From assembly GCF_942548115.1 (NCBI RefSeq), contig NZ_OW824151.1, forward strand, positions 62,001 through 126,000: 64,000 nt of DNA, in the 5' to 3' direction. The notes under the pieces are model-generated. The model saw nothing but the letters and a program-made list of their open reading frames with translations. It searched no databases and was not told the DNA's origin. Source of the DNA: Aeromicrobium sp. Leaf245 (GTDB taxonomy: Bacteria > Actinomycetota > Actinomycetes > Propionibacteriales > Nocardioidaceae). Numbering within the stretch: the first letter of the stretch is position 1; the number at the start of each line of letters is the position of its first letter. Made by a program: the position numbers and the translations under genes. Of this stretch, positions 8,876 through 16,737 are shown one piece after another.

Positions 8876-8933
8876 CACCGTGCTGCGCTCCCGCTGACCC
8901 GCATCCCTGACAGACCACTGCGTCGGAGGACCC

Positions 8934-10193
8934 ATGTCCACGAACCCTGCCCCCGCGACCGTCGACCGGTCGGTGCTCACTGCGCCGCTCACGCTGCCCA
9001 GCGGCTCGACCCTGCCCAACCGGCTGGTCAAGGCCGCCCTGAGCGAGGGGCTCGCCCGCCGCGACCACTCGCCGGGCAGTCGGCTGCGTCGCCTCTACGC
9101 CCGCTGGGCCCACAGCGGCACGGGGCTCACGATCACCGGCAACGTCATGGTCGACCGCCGCGCGATCGGCGAGCCCGGCAACGTCGTCGTCGAGGACGAC
9201 CGCGACGCCGCCGACCTCGCCGCGTGGGCGCAGGTCATGAAGTCCGGCGGCAGCGCGGCCTGGGTGCAGCTCAACCACCCCGGCCGCCAGGTCCCGCGCT
9301 CGCTGTCCGCGCACCCGGTCGCCCCGTCCGACGTCGCGGTGCCCGGCACGGCGGGCGTCTTCGCCGAGCCGCGCGCGCTGACGAGCGCCGAGATCGAGGA
9401 CGTCGTCGCCCGGTTCGCCACCGCTGCCCGCGTCGTCACGCAGGCCGGATTCGACGGCGTGCAGATCCACGGCGCGCACGGCTACCTCGTCAGCCAGTTC
9501 CTGTCGCCGCTGTCGAACCGCCGCACCGACGCGTGGGGCGGGACGCCCGAGAAGCGCCGTCGCTTCCTGCTGGAGGTCGTCCGCGCCGTGCGCGCCGCCG
9601 TCGGTCCCGACGTCCCGGTCTCGGTCAAGCTCAACTCCGCCGACTTCCAGAAGGGCGGCTTCGACGAGGCCGAGTCGCTCGCCGTCGTCCACGCGCTCGC
9701 CGCGGAGGGCATCGACCTGCTCGAGGTCTCCGGCGGCACGTACGCCTCGGCCGCGATGCTCGGCGTCGACCCCAGCCTCAAGGACTCCACCCGACGGCGC
9801 GAGGCCTATTTCCTCGCGTTCGCCGAGCAGGTCCGCGCCGAGCTCCCCGACCTCCCGCTCATGGTCACCGGTGGGTTCCGCACCGTCGAGGGCATGGCCG
9901 ACGCCCTCGGCGACGGCGGCATCGACCTCGTCGGGCTCGGCCGCCCGCTCACGGTGGAGCCCGACGTCCCCGGCCGGCTGCTCGACGGGCGGGCCGACGC
10001 GAGCACGGTCCGCCCCCGGCGCAGCGGGATCCGCATGCTCGACAACCTCACCGAGCTGACCTACTACACCGTGCAGATGTGGCGGATGGCCGACGGCAAG
10101 GAGCCCGCACCCGACCGGCACGCGCTGCTCAACGTCACCCGGTACCTCGCGACCAACGGCCGCGACAGCATCCGTCTGCGTCGCGGGCACTGA
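8934..10193 (+). CDS. NADH:flavin oxidoreductase (Old Yellow Enzyme family)
   Basis: FMN-dependent reductase of the TIM-barrel OYE family, reducing activated C=C bonds or removing methyl groups. 419 residues. Family features visible are TLPNRLVKAAL near the start, QLNHPGRQ, the substrate-binding pair in IHGAHGYLVSQFLSP, NRRTDAWGG, and the C-terminal phosphate loop GLGRPL. GGAGGACCC precedes ATG 8934. It follows the P450 after 58 bases, so it probably belongs to the same transcript; the combination suggests oxidative breakdown of an alicyclic or unsaturated compound. Substrate is not known. Confidence 0.9.
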   Translation: MSTNPAPATVDRSVLTAPLTLPSGSTLPNRLVKAALSEGLARRDHSPGSRLRRLYARWAHSGTGLTITGNVMVDRRAIGEPGNVVVEDDRDAADLAAWAQVMKSGGSAAWVQLNHPGRQVPRSLSAHPVAPSDVAVPGTAGVFAEPRALTSAEIEDVVARFATAARVVTQAGFDGVQIHGAHGYLVSQFLSPLSNRRTDAWGGTPEKRRRFLLEVVRAVRAAVGPDVPVSVKLNSADFQKGGFDEAESLAVVHALAAEGIDLLEVSGGTYASAAMLGVDPSLKDSTRRREAYFLAFAEQVRAELPDLPLMVTGGFRTVEGMADALGDGGIDLVGLGRPLTVEPDVPGRLLDGRADASTVRPRRSGIRMLDNLTELTYYTVQMWRMADGKEPAPDRHALLNVTRYLATNGRDSIRLRRGH

Positions 10194-10229
10194 GCCCGAG
10201 CGATTCCGGCGCGACGCCACGAACTCTCA

Positions 10230-10245
10230 CTAAGCGCTTGCTTAG
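10230..10245. promoter_or_regulatory. Palindromic operator upstream of quinone oxidoreductase
   Basis: CTAAGC-GCTT-GCTTAG is a perfect inverted repeat with six-base arms, of the kind bound by TetR-family repressors. It lies 17 bases upstream of the -10 box at 10262. Its sequence differs from the operator at 5986, so a different regulator, possibly outside the window, is likely. Confidence 0.6.
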
Positions 10246-10261
10246 CGGTGCTCCGCGGCCC

Positions 10262-10273
10262 TAGGGTCGGGCC
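10262..10273 (+). promoter_or_regulatory. Leaderless -10 box for quinone oxidoreductase
   Basis: TAGGGT (10262-10267) followed by six bases and ATG; no ribosome site. Confidence 0.6.
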
Positions 10274-11233
10274 ATGCGTGCCGTGCAGATCACGACGCTC
10301 GACGGGCCTTCGGCCGTCGAGGTCACCGAGCTCCCCGACCCCACCGCCGCCGACGGGCAGGTGCTCGTGCGGGTGCGGGCCGCCGGCGTCTCGTTCCCCG
10401 AGGTGCTGCAGACCCGTGGGCTGTACCAGCTCAAGCCGGAGCTGCCGTTCGTGCCGGGCTCGGAGGTCGCGGGCGAGGTCGTCACCGCCCCCGAGGGGTC
10501 CGGCTTCTCCCCCGGCGACCGGGTGGCCGGGTTCTGCATGCTGGGCGGGTTCGCCGAGTACGCCGTCACCCAGCCCGACATGACGTTCCACCTCCCCGAC
10601 GCCGTCTCCTTCGAGCAGGGCGCGTCGGTGCCACTCAACTACCTCACGGCCTACTTCGCCCTCGTCGAGCGCGGGCGGATCGCACCGGGTGAGCGCGTGC
10701 TCGTGCACGGGGCCGCCGGAGGCGTCGGCACGGCATCCATCCAGGTGGCCAAGGCGTTCGGTGCCGGCCACGTCATCGCCGTCACGTCGACCGCCGAGAA
10801 GGGCGCCGTGGCCATCGACGCCGGCGCCGACGAGTTCGTGCTGGCCGACGGCTTCCTCGACGCGGTCAAGGCGTCCGGCAAGGTCGACCTCGTCGTCGAC
10901 CCGGTGGGCGGCGACCGCTTCACCGACTCCCTGCGCAGCCTCCGCGAGGACGGCCGGCTGCTCGTCATCGGCTTCACCGCCGGCGACATCCCCGAGGTGA
11001 AGGTCAACCGGCTGCTGCTCAACAACCTCAGCGTCGTGGGCGTCGGCTGGGGCGCCTACGCGCTCGCCCGTCCCGGGCACGTCGCCCAGGAGTGGGCGGC
11101 CATCGCCCCGCACCTGGAGTCGGGTGCGCTCACGCCGCCGATCGGCGCCACGTTCGGCCTCGACGAGGCGGCTCAGGCACTCGCCACCATCGACGAGCGA
11201 CGCGCCACCGGCAAGGTGCTGCTTACCCCGTGA
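10274..11233 (+). CDS. NADPH:quinone oxidoreductase / zinc-independent MDR reductase
   Basis: 319-residue medium-chain dehydrogenase/reductase that transfers hydride from NADPH to quinones or enones. The GroES-like half is followed by the Rossmann motif HGAAGGVGTASIQVAKAFG; zinc ligands are missing, as expected for the quinone reductase branch. It has its own leaderless promoter and palindromic operator although it follows the OYE gene in the same direction. The stop overlaps the next start (GTGA). Confidence 0.9.
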   Translation: MRAVQITTLDGPSAVEVTELPDPTAADGQVLVRVRAAGVSFPEVLQTRGLYQLKPELPFVPGSEVAGEVVTAPEGSGFSPGDRVAGFCMLGGFAEYAVTQPDMTFHLPDAVSFEQGASVPLNYLTAYFALVERGRIAPGERVLVHGAAGGVGTASIQVAKAFGAGHVIAVTSTAEKGAVAIDAGADEFVLADGFLDAVKASGKVDLVVDPVGGDRFTDSLRSLREDGRLLVIGFTAGDIPEVKVNRLLLNNLSVVGVGWGAYALARPGHVAQEWAAIAPHLESGALTPPIGATFGLDEAAQALATIDERRATGKVLLTP

Positions 11234-11820
11234 CGCACTCCGCCCGACGCCGCTGGTTCGCGCTGCTCACCCCGGGGCAGACCACCGGGATCATGCTCGC
11301 GGGCCTCGACGTCGTCGGCGGTCCGGTCGTGCCGCTCGCGGAGGCCACCTACGCCGACGCCGACGCGGCACGGGCGGCGTTCGGCCACCCCGCGCCGGCT
11401 CCGGGCGCGGGTCGGTTCGTCGACTTCCTCGTGGTCCCGGAGCTGCCGGGGGTCGAGGTGCGCGACGGCGTGCTCACCGACACGCGCGCGCCGTCGGGCA
11501 CCGAGCTCTGGCGGCTCGAGGCCGACGGTCGACGACGAGTCGTCTCGTACTACGACACCCCCGCCTACGGCTGGCGCAACGGCCGCGGCGACGTGCGGCC
11601 CGCGCAGCACGTCGGCCTGCGGGCCCGCTACGCGGGTGGAGGTGACTACGTGGCCGCGTTCGAGGACGGTGTCGACGGCGTGCACCTGGTCGCCGTCGGC
11701 GAGGACCCGCCGGAGGGCTTCGCCTGGACGAAGGTCGGCGTCTCCCGCCGTACCGTCCCGCTGTCGGACGTCGAGCTCTACGACGCGGCCACCGGGGACC
11801 CGTTCGCCCACACGCCCTAG
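11230..11820 (+). CDS. Conserved hypothetical protein coupled to the quinone oxidoreductase
   Basis: 196 residues with no signal peptide or membrane segment. I do not recognise a family. The sequence looks like two beta-rich halves with repeated acidic turns (VPELPGVEVRDG, SRRTVPLSDVELYD). GTG 11230 overlaps the preceding stop (GTGA), so it is translated with the reductase. It ends convergently with the acyltransferase gene; the two TAG stops share two bases (11817-11820). Confidence 0.65.
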   Translation: MTHSARRRWFALLTPGQTTGIMLAGLDVVGGPVVPLAEATYADADAARAAFGHPAPAPGAGRFVDFLVVPELPGVEVRDGVLTDTRAPSGTELWRLEADGRRRVVSYYDTPAYGWRNGRGDVRPAQHVGLRARYAGGGDYVAAFEDGVDGVHLVAVGEDPPEGFAWTKVGVSRRTVPLSDVELYDAATGDPFAHTP

Positions 11821-12350
11821 CGGGGACGCGGGAGGAACGCGAGCTGCGCCGTCTTGTGCCCGAGGTCGACCACGGGACCGACCTCGAAGCCCTCACGACG
11901 GAACCGGGCCACCGACCGCTCGTTGAGCACGTCTGGCTCCACGACGATGCGCCGCACCGACGGATCCTCGAGCACCACGCCGAGCAGGTACCTCGCGAGC
12001 GAGCCGGTGAAGCCCGGCCGACGCTCCCCGGGGCCCACGAACAGGTGCACCCCCAGGTCACCCGGCTGCACGTCGTAGGCCTCCCCCACCGGGTCGTGCT
12101 CGGGCTCGTAGGTCTGGAAGACGGCGACCGGGACGGTGTCGGCCCGGTGCTCGTGGACCAGGTAGGCGTGGTGCGTCCCGAGGGAGTCGAGGTAGGCGTA
12201 GACCTCGCCGACCTCGTCGCGGGTGTGGTCGGTCATGCCCCAGAACCGGGCACGCTCCTGCGTCACCCAGCCGTGCAGCAGGTCGAGGTCGCCCACGGGG
12301 TCGACGGGTCTGTGCGTGAAGGGGGGCGCGAAGGGGGGCGTCTCCGCCAT
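11817..12350 (-). CDS. Second siderophore-type acyltransferase (GNAT, IucB-like)
   Basis: 177 residues of the Acetyltransf_8/IucB-RhbD type that acylates hydroxylamines during hydroxamate siderophore synthesis. The features are LLHGWVTQERARFWGM near the N-terminus, QPGDLGVHLFVGPGERRPGF (the acyl-CoA loop region), and VEPDVLNERSVARFRREGF. It parallels DesC segment by segment, so the operon encodes two paralogous acyltransferases. It follows the acylase gene with a one-base gap. From memory, some Streptomyces des clusters carry a penicillin acylase and an extra GNAT under the names desG/desH; equivalence is by family and position only. It may load a different acyl group. Confidence 0.82.
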   Translation of the reverse strand: MAETPPFAPPFTHRPVDPVGDLDLLHGWVTQERARFWGMTDHTRDEVGEVYAYLDSLGTHHAYLVHEHRADTVPVAVFQTYEPEHDPVGEAYDVQPGDLGVHLFVGPGERRPGFTGSLARYLLGVVLEDPSVRRIVVEPDVLNERSVARFRREGFEVGPVVDLGHKTAQLAFLPRPR

Positions 12351-12351
12351 G

Positions 12352-14151
12352 TCAGGGCTCCTCGTGGTCGGGCTGCATCGGCGACGTGGACCCGGCGGCC
12401 CACACCTCCAGGTCGTCGGGGACGGTCCACCGGCTGCGGGACCGGTCGGCCAAGCACCACACGAGGCGCGCGACCGGCCCCCGCCACACGCGGTCGTCGA
12501 CGCCCGGCACCGACGACGTCGACAGCACGCACCCCTCGTCACCGCCCAGTCGAAGGGCCGGCCCGCCGAGCGGGGTGAAGGTGTGCACGTCCCCCCACGC
12601 CGTCGGCGCCGACAGCTGCGGAGCCGCCTCGCGCAGTGCCAGGCGCAGGACCTCCTCCAGGTCCACTCCCGGCACCCGAACACCGGCGGTCTCCAGCCAT
12701 CGATCCAGGGCCAGCGCCACCCGCGGCTCGGGGCGCAGCCAGGGGGCGAACAGCTCGCCGGGCCCGGTCCACAGGTCTGCCGACGGCTCCCGCAGCGGGG
12801 CGAGCGCCGGGTGCTCGACGAGGCGACGCACCGCGGCCGAGCGCAGCGCCGCGAAGAGTGCGGCGTCCACCGAGTCGGCGTCCATGCGCCGGTCCCACGC
12901 GACGATCCGGTCACGCAGCTCGCGCACCTGCTCGGGCTCGCCTGCGAGGTCCAGGCCGGCGAGCCGGCGCTGCCAGTGCTCGGCCGGCAGCAGCAGCGTG
13001 TCGGCGTGCAGGGCCGCGGCCTGCTCCACGTCGAGCACGGGGCGCTCGTCGATCAGCTGCTCGAGCCGGCGCGCACGGTGCGGCGGGGCGAGCTCGTCGG
13101 CCAGCGCCGCGCTGTGCTCGCCCTGGCGGTGGTTGGCCGTCACCTGGTGCTCGTCGGCCCCGACCTCGCGGCGGTGCGGCACGACCCATCCGGCCCACTC
13201 CCCCGAGGCAGCGCGCCAAGGAACCCGGCCGGCCACGCGGTGCAGGACCGCACCCTCGACGTCGGCCACCAGCACGTCGTTGACCGGCTCCACCCAGTGG
13301 TCGAGCGCGGCGTCGACGTCGGCCACCGACCGGGCCCGCAGCAGCGGCAGCAGCGCGGCGAGGCCGAGGTCGTCGACGAGCCAGGGCACGGTGCGCACGG
13401 CAACGCCGGAGCCGTCCGGGTGCTCGAGGACCAGCGGACCGTGCGCCGTCACCGGGACGCCGTCGACCACGTCGCGCGGCTCCTGCGCCGACACGTCGGT
13501 GAGCTGCTGGGTGTCGGCCATCGCGTTGGTGATGGCCCACGCCACCGTGCCGGTGTGCCCGAAGTGCTGCACGCCCGGCACCCCCGGGAAGGTGAGGCCG
13601 ACGACGTCGACGTCCTCGTTCCTGGCGACGAGCCGCACCTGCTGGTAGACGCCCGGCACGGTGACGATGCGGTGCGGGTCGGCACCGACGAGCGGCAGAC
13701 CGTCGGCCGATCGCCGTCCACCGACGACCCAGGCGTTGCTGCCCGAGAGGGCCGGCACCTCCTGCGCGAGCGTCCCGACGGCATCGGGTCCGAGCACCCG
13801 CGCGACGTGCCGACGCCAGAGGTGGTGGCCGAGGCTGCCGAACAGTGCGTGGTGCACGGCCATCACACCGAGCGACGTCCAGTCACGCCAGGCGTCTAGC
13901 CCACCCGCGCGGACGCCCGCGGCGTAGGCGTCGACGAACGCCCGCGTCTCGTCGTCGAGCCGCTCGTGGGCGCGCCGGGCCGTCCGCGCCAGCAGCGACC
14001 GCGCGCAGAACGCGTCCCACGGCGTGCTCGTGGTCGACTCCACGTGCGCGAGGTCCTCGAGCAGACGCTCCCGCGACACCTCGGCCGTCGCCCGACCCTG
14101 CGCGAACGCCAGCCCCTCCAGCGACGTCGCCTCCACCCTCAGCACCGTCAC
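12352..14151 (-). CDS. Penicillin-acylase-family Ntn hydrolase in the siderophore operon
   Basis: 599 residues. The family cuts itself before a Ser that becomes the N-terminal nucleophile; here the site is Gly137-Ser138 in LSGSNAWVVGG, leaving a short alpha part and a beta part of about 460 residues. HFGHTGTVAWAITN is the conserved oxyanion/substrate region. No signal peptide is visible, unlike classical penicillin acylases, so it should act in the cytoplasm. Within a desferrioxamine operon it may hydrolyse or transfer an amide, for example releasing an arylacetic acid for a side chain; this is inference. It follows desD after 94 bases that hold a long hairpin. Confidence 0.85.
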   Translation of the reverse strand: MTVLRVEATSLEGLAFAQGRATAEVSRERLLEDLAHVESTTSTPWDAFCARSLLARTARRAHERLDDETRAFVDAYAAGVRAGGLDAWRDWTSLGVMAVHHALFGSLGHHLWRRHVARVLGPDAVGTLAQEVPALSGSNAWVVGGRRSADGLPLVGADPHRIVTVPGVYQQVRLVARNEDVDVVGLTFPGVPGVQHFGHTGTVAWAITNAMADTQQLTDVSAQEPRDVVDGVPVTAHGPLVLEHPDGSGVAVRTVPWLVDDLGLAALLPLLRARSVADVDAALDHWVEPVNDVLVADVEGAVLHRVAGRVPWRAASGEWAGWVVPHRREVGADEHQVTANHRQGEHSAALADELAPPHRARRLEQLIDERPVLDVEQAAALHADTLLLPAEHWQRRLAGLDLAGEPEQVRELRDRIVAWDRRMDADSVDAALFAALRSAAVRRLVEHPALAPLREPSADLWTGPGELFAPWLRPEPRVALALDRWLETAGVRVPGVDLEEVLRLALREAAPQLSAPTAWGDVHTFTPLGGPALRLGGDEGCVLSTSSVPGVDDRVWRGPVARLVWCLADRSRSRWTVPDDLEVWAAGSTSPMQPDHEEP

Positions 14152-14164
14152 GCCACACCCCCGA

Positions 14165-14232
14165 CCCGCGTCCCGAAGGGTTGCCGACGGTTCCCGCCCG
14201 AGAGAGCCGTCGACAACCCTTCGGGACGCGGG
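14165..14232 (-). terminator. 26-bp hairpin between desD and the acylase gene
   Basis: The arm CCCGCGTCCCGAAGGGTTG plus CCGACGG (14165-14190) pairs with CCGTCGA plus CAACCCTTCGGGACGCGGG (14207-14232), with one mismatch and a 16-base loop. No T tract follows on the minus strand. It may be a partial terminator or mRNA-end stabiliser lowering expression of the two distal genes relative to desABCD. Confidence 0.7.
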
Positions 14233-14245
14233 GTGGGGGCCGGGG

Positions 14246-16093
14246 TCATCGGCCGTGGAGGGGGTTGGCCAGGCGTCCGACGAGCTGCAGCGACTGCGCC
14301 TGGTCGGCGAGGTCGACCATCTCGAGGGTGTTGCGCAGCTGCAGCCGGTTCAGGCACGAGTGCTCGAAGTCGGGTGCCAGCAGGTCGTACCGCGCGTGCT
14401 GGGCGGCCAGCTCGGGGTGGTCGGCCTGCAGGTCGCGCAGGCACGCGGCCGCCACGGTCCAGAACTCCTCTCCCGACAGCACCCCGTCGTCGGCGAGGAT
14501 CGCCGCGAGGAACCTCAGGAAGCCGTCGAGCACGTCGGTGAGCACGGCCAGCGCCTGCTGGCCCTCCGGCACCCGGGCCCGGATCCGCTGCACGGCCTCG
14601 GGCAGGGAGTCGAGCGGGTGTGCCTCGGGTCCGTCGGCCGCGAGCAGCGCGACCTCCTCGCCCACGTCCTTCATGACCGCGCGCACGGGCACGTGGTCCC
14701 GCAGCACGAGGATCAGGTTCTCCCCGTGCGGCATGAAGGCCAGGTCGTGCGCCCACAGGCAGTGCGCGACCGGCCGCAGGTAGGCGTCGAGGTAGCGGCG
14801 CACCCAGTCCGCGGGCGCCAGCCCCGACGCCCGGATCGTCGCTGCGGCCAGGCTCCGCCCCTCGCGGTCGCGGTGCAGGAGCGACGCCATGGTCGCGGCC
14901 CGCTCCCCTGCCCCGAGCCGCGGCGTCTCGCGCCACAGCGCGGCGAACATCTTCTGGTACGGCCCGCGGCGTGCGACGGCCACGCGCTGGTAGACCCCAC
15001 CGGTGTAGCCGACGGCGGCCCGCTCGCGCAGCACCGTGAACCCGCACCGACGCAGCTCGGCATCGTCCTCGACGAGGGCGTGCACCCAGTCGTTGATGGC
15101 GGGCGTGCCGCGCATGTAGTGCGGCGACAGCCCCCGCATGAAGCCCATGTTCTGCACCGACAGCGCCGTCTTGACGTACATGCGCGACGGGTCGGTCACG
15201 TTGAGGAACGTCCGCACCGACTGCTGCGCACGGTAGGCGTCGCGGCTCGTGCCGAGCGGCACCACGTCACGTCGGGCGACGTCGGCCGCGAAGGTCACGG
15301 CCAGCTTGTTCGTCCACTGCCAGGGGTGCGCCGGCACCAGGAGGTAGTCGCGGGGGTCGAGGCCGAGGTCGCGCAGCCGCGTGTCGAAGGCGTCGCGCTG
15401 GTCCGCGTCGAGCTCGTCGGCGTAGAGCGCGTCCTCGTCGAGGCCCTCCCCCAGGGCCAGCACGGCGTGCTCGCGGCGGACGCCCAGCCACACCAGCTGC
15501 ACGTCGCTGCCGGTCTCGGGCGCGAACGCGCGGTAGTCGTCGAGCCCGTACCCGATCCGACCGTTCGTGGCGAGGAACGCGGGATGCCCCTCGTGCATGG
15601 CGGCCTCGACCGTGGCGAGGTCCGCGTCGAGCAGGTCCTCGACGGTGTGCGCGTGGTGGGTGTCGGTCCAGCACGCCGCCGCGAGCGTGGCACTCAGCTC
15701 CTCCAAGTACACCGCCACCAGGTGGTCGGGGATGCCGAGCTCGTCGTGCAGCTCGGCCACCAGCTCGAGCACGTCGACCGGCAGCGTCGCCTCGCCCCCC
15801 TCGGTGGAGTCGTCGGACCGCAGCACCGACCACGGGTCGACCGACCAGTGCTCCGGCTCGTGCACGTGGGCGTGGAACCGCCACGTCGAGGAGGTGGTGC
15901 GCACCTCCCACCAGCCCCCCGCATCGGCCACCGGCTCGGGCGACAGGAGGCGCTCGTGCGTGAGCTCGCCCAGGGCCTTCGCGACGAGCCGACGCTGGGC
16001 GCGCTCGAGCGTCACCGGCTCCAGGTGGTCGGCGGTGTCCAGGGCCTGGGGGTCGAGGATGTGTGGCGTCTCCAGCAGGGCGGTGGGGGTCAT
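14246..16093 (-). CDS. desD: Siderophore synthetase, IucA/IucC family (DesD)
   Basis: NRPS-independent siderophore synthetase that uses ATP to join N-hydroxy-N-succinyl-cadaverine units into linear and cyclic desferrioxamines. 615 residues. Characteristic parts are HPWQWTNKL in the N-terminal nucleotide-binding half, KTALSVQNMGFMRGLSP, RAAVGYTGGVYQRVAVARR, and HGENLILVLRDHVPVRAVMKDVGE in the C-terminal ferric iron reductase FhuF-like part. ATG 16093 overlaps the desC stop (ATGA). The order desA-desB-desC-desD matches Streptomyces coelicolor; the desE/desF receptor and release genes are not present here. Confidence 0.93.
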   Translation of the reverse strand: MTPTALLETPHILDPQALDTADHLEPVTLERAQRRLVAKALGELTHERLLSPEPVADAGGWWEVRTTSSTWRFHAHVHEPEHWSVDPWSVLRSDDSTEGGEATLPVDVLELVAELHDELGIPDHLVAVYLEELSATLAAACWTDTHHAHTVEDLLDADLATVEAAMHEGHPAFLATNGRIGYGLDDYRAFAPETGSDVQLVWLGVRREHAVLALGEGLDEDALYADELDADQRDAFDTRLRDLGLDPRDYLLVPAHPWQWTNKLAVTFAADVARRDVVPLGTSRDAYRAQQSVRTFLNVTDPSRMYVKTALSVQNMGFMRGLSPHYMRGTPAINDWVHALVEDDAELRRCGFTVLRERAAVGYTGGVYQRVAVARRGPYQKMFAALWRETPRLGAGERAATMASLLHRDREGRSLAAATIRASGLAPADWVRRYLDAYLRPVAHCLWAHDLAFMPHGENLILVLRDHVPVRAVMKDVGEEVALLAADGPEAHPLDSLPEAVQRIRARVPEGQQALAVLTDVLDGFLRFLAAILADDGVLSGEEFWTVAAACLRDLQADHPELAAQHARYDLLAPDFEHSCLNRLQLRNTLEMVDLADQAQSLQLVGRLANPLHGR

Positions 16094-16737
16094 GCGACGT
16101 CTCCCGTCGGGTCGTCGGTCGCGCCGAGCTCGCTGGCGGCGAAGCCCTCCGCCGTGCAGGTGCTCAGCAGCGCCCTCTTGTCGGGCAGGTCGATCTCGCG
16201 CTCGGCCACGAAGCCGGCGCGGGCGTTGAGGTCGTGGATGGCGGCGTTGCGGGCGTCGGGCTCCACCACCACCCGGCGGGTCGTGACGCCGTCGTGGCCC
16301 GGGAGCGTGAAGCAGTGCCGCACGACGGCCGCGAAGACGGCCGCCGTGAAGCCGTGCACCGGCGTGTCCGTCGGCGCCACCAGCACGTGCATGCCGAGGT
16401 CGCCCGGCTGCGTCCTGTGGATCGACGCCAGGGGAGAGTGCGCCGGGTCGTAGGTCTCGGCCAGGAACGAGGGGGTACCTTCTGCCGGCCACGCCCCGGC
16501 ACCCCCGCCGGGGCCGGTCCGGCCCAGCCAGGCGTCGTGGTGGGGGCTCGCGACGATGTCGGCGTACTCGCGTCGCACGTCGTCGACGCTCGCGCCCTGC
16601 ATCATCCAGAACACCGACCGCGGGTGGGTCACCCACGCGTGCAGCAGCGGGGCGTGGCGGTCGACGTCGAGCGGCTCCAGCCCGATCCTCATCGATCCGG
16701 GCCTCATTGATCCGGGCCTCATCGACCCGGGCCTCAT
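16090..16737 (-). CDS. desC: Hydroxycadaverine acyltransferase (DesC)
   Basis: GNAT enzyme that puts a succinyl or acetyl group on N-hydroxycadaverine. 215 residues from the first ATG. Family landmarks are LLHAWVTHPRSVFWMM, QPGDLGMHVLVAPTDTPVHGF and VEPDARNAAIHDLNARAGF. The first ATG at 16737 overlaps the desB stop (ATGA), but the N-terminus is a five-residue repeat (MRPGS three times, then MRIG), giving four in-frame ATGs; the conserved part begins at about residue 17. A GC-rich repeat copy inside the gene makes a Gly/Ala insert (GPGGGAGAWPAEGTP) in a loop. Confidence 0.9.
   Translation of the reverse strand: MRPGSMRPGSMRPGSMRIGLEPLDVDRHAPLLHAWVTHPRSVFWMMQGASVDDVRREYADIVASPHHDAWLGRTGPGGGAGAWPAEGTPSFLAETYDPAHSPLASIHRTQPGDLGMHVLVAPTDTPVHGFTAAVFAAVVRHCFTLPGHDGVTTRRVVVEPDARNAAIHDLNARAGFVAEREIDLPDKRALLSTCTAEGFAASELGATDDPTGDVA
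16482..16515 (-). repeat. Copy of GC-rich coding palindrome in desC
   Basis: Contains the core CCCGGCGGGGGTGCCGGG on the coding strand, read in the frame giving PGGGAGA. It falls between two conserved blocks of DesC. Confidence 0.6.
16691..16737 (-). repeat. 15-bp repeat giving four in-frame start codons of desC
   Basis: Units of 15 bases (ATGAGGCCCGG then TCA or CCA-like endings) start at ATGs 16737, 16722, 16707 and 16692. Any unit gain or loss keeps the frame and keeps a start. It is probably slippage-prone, and may alter coupling efficiency with desB. Confidence 0.8.
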
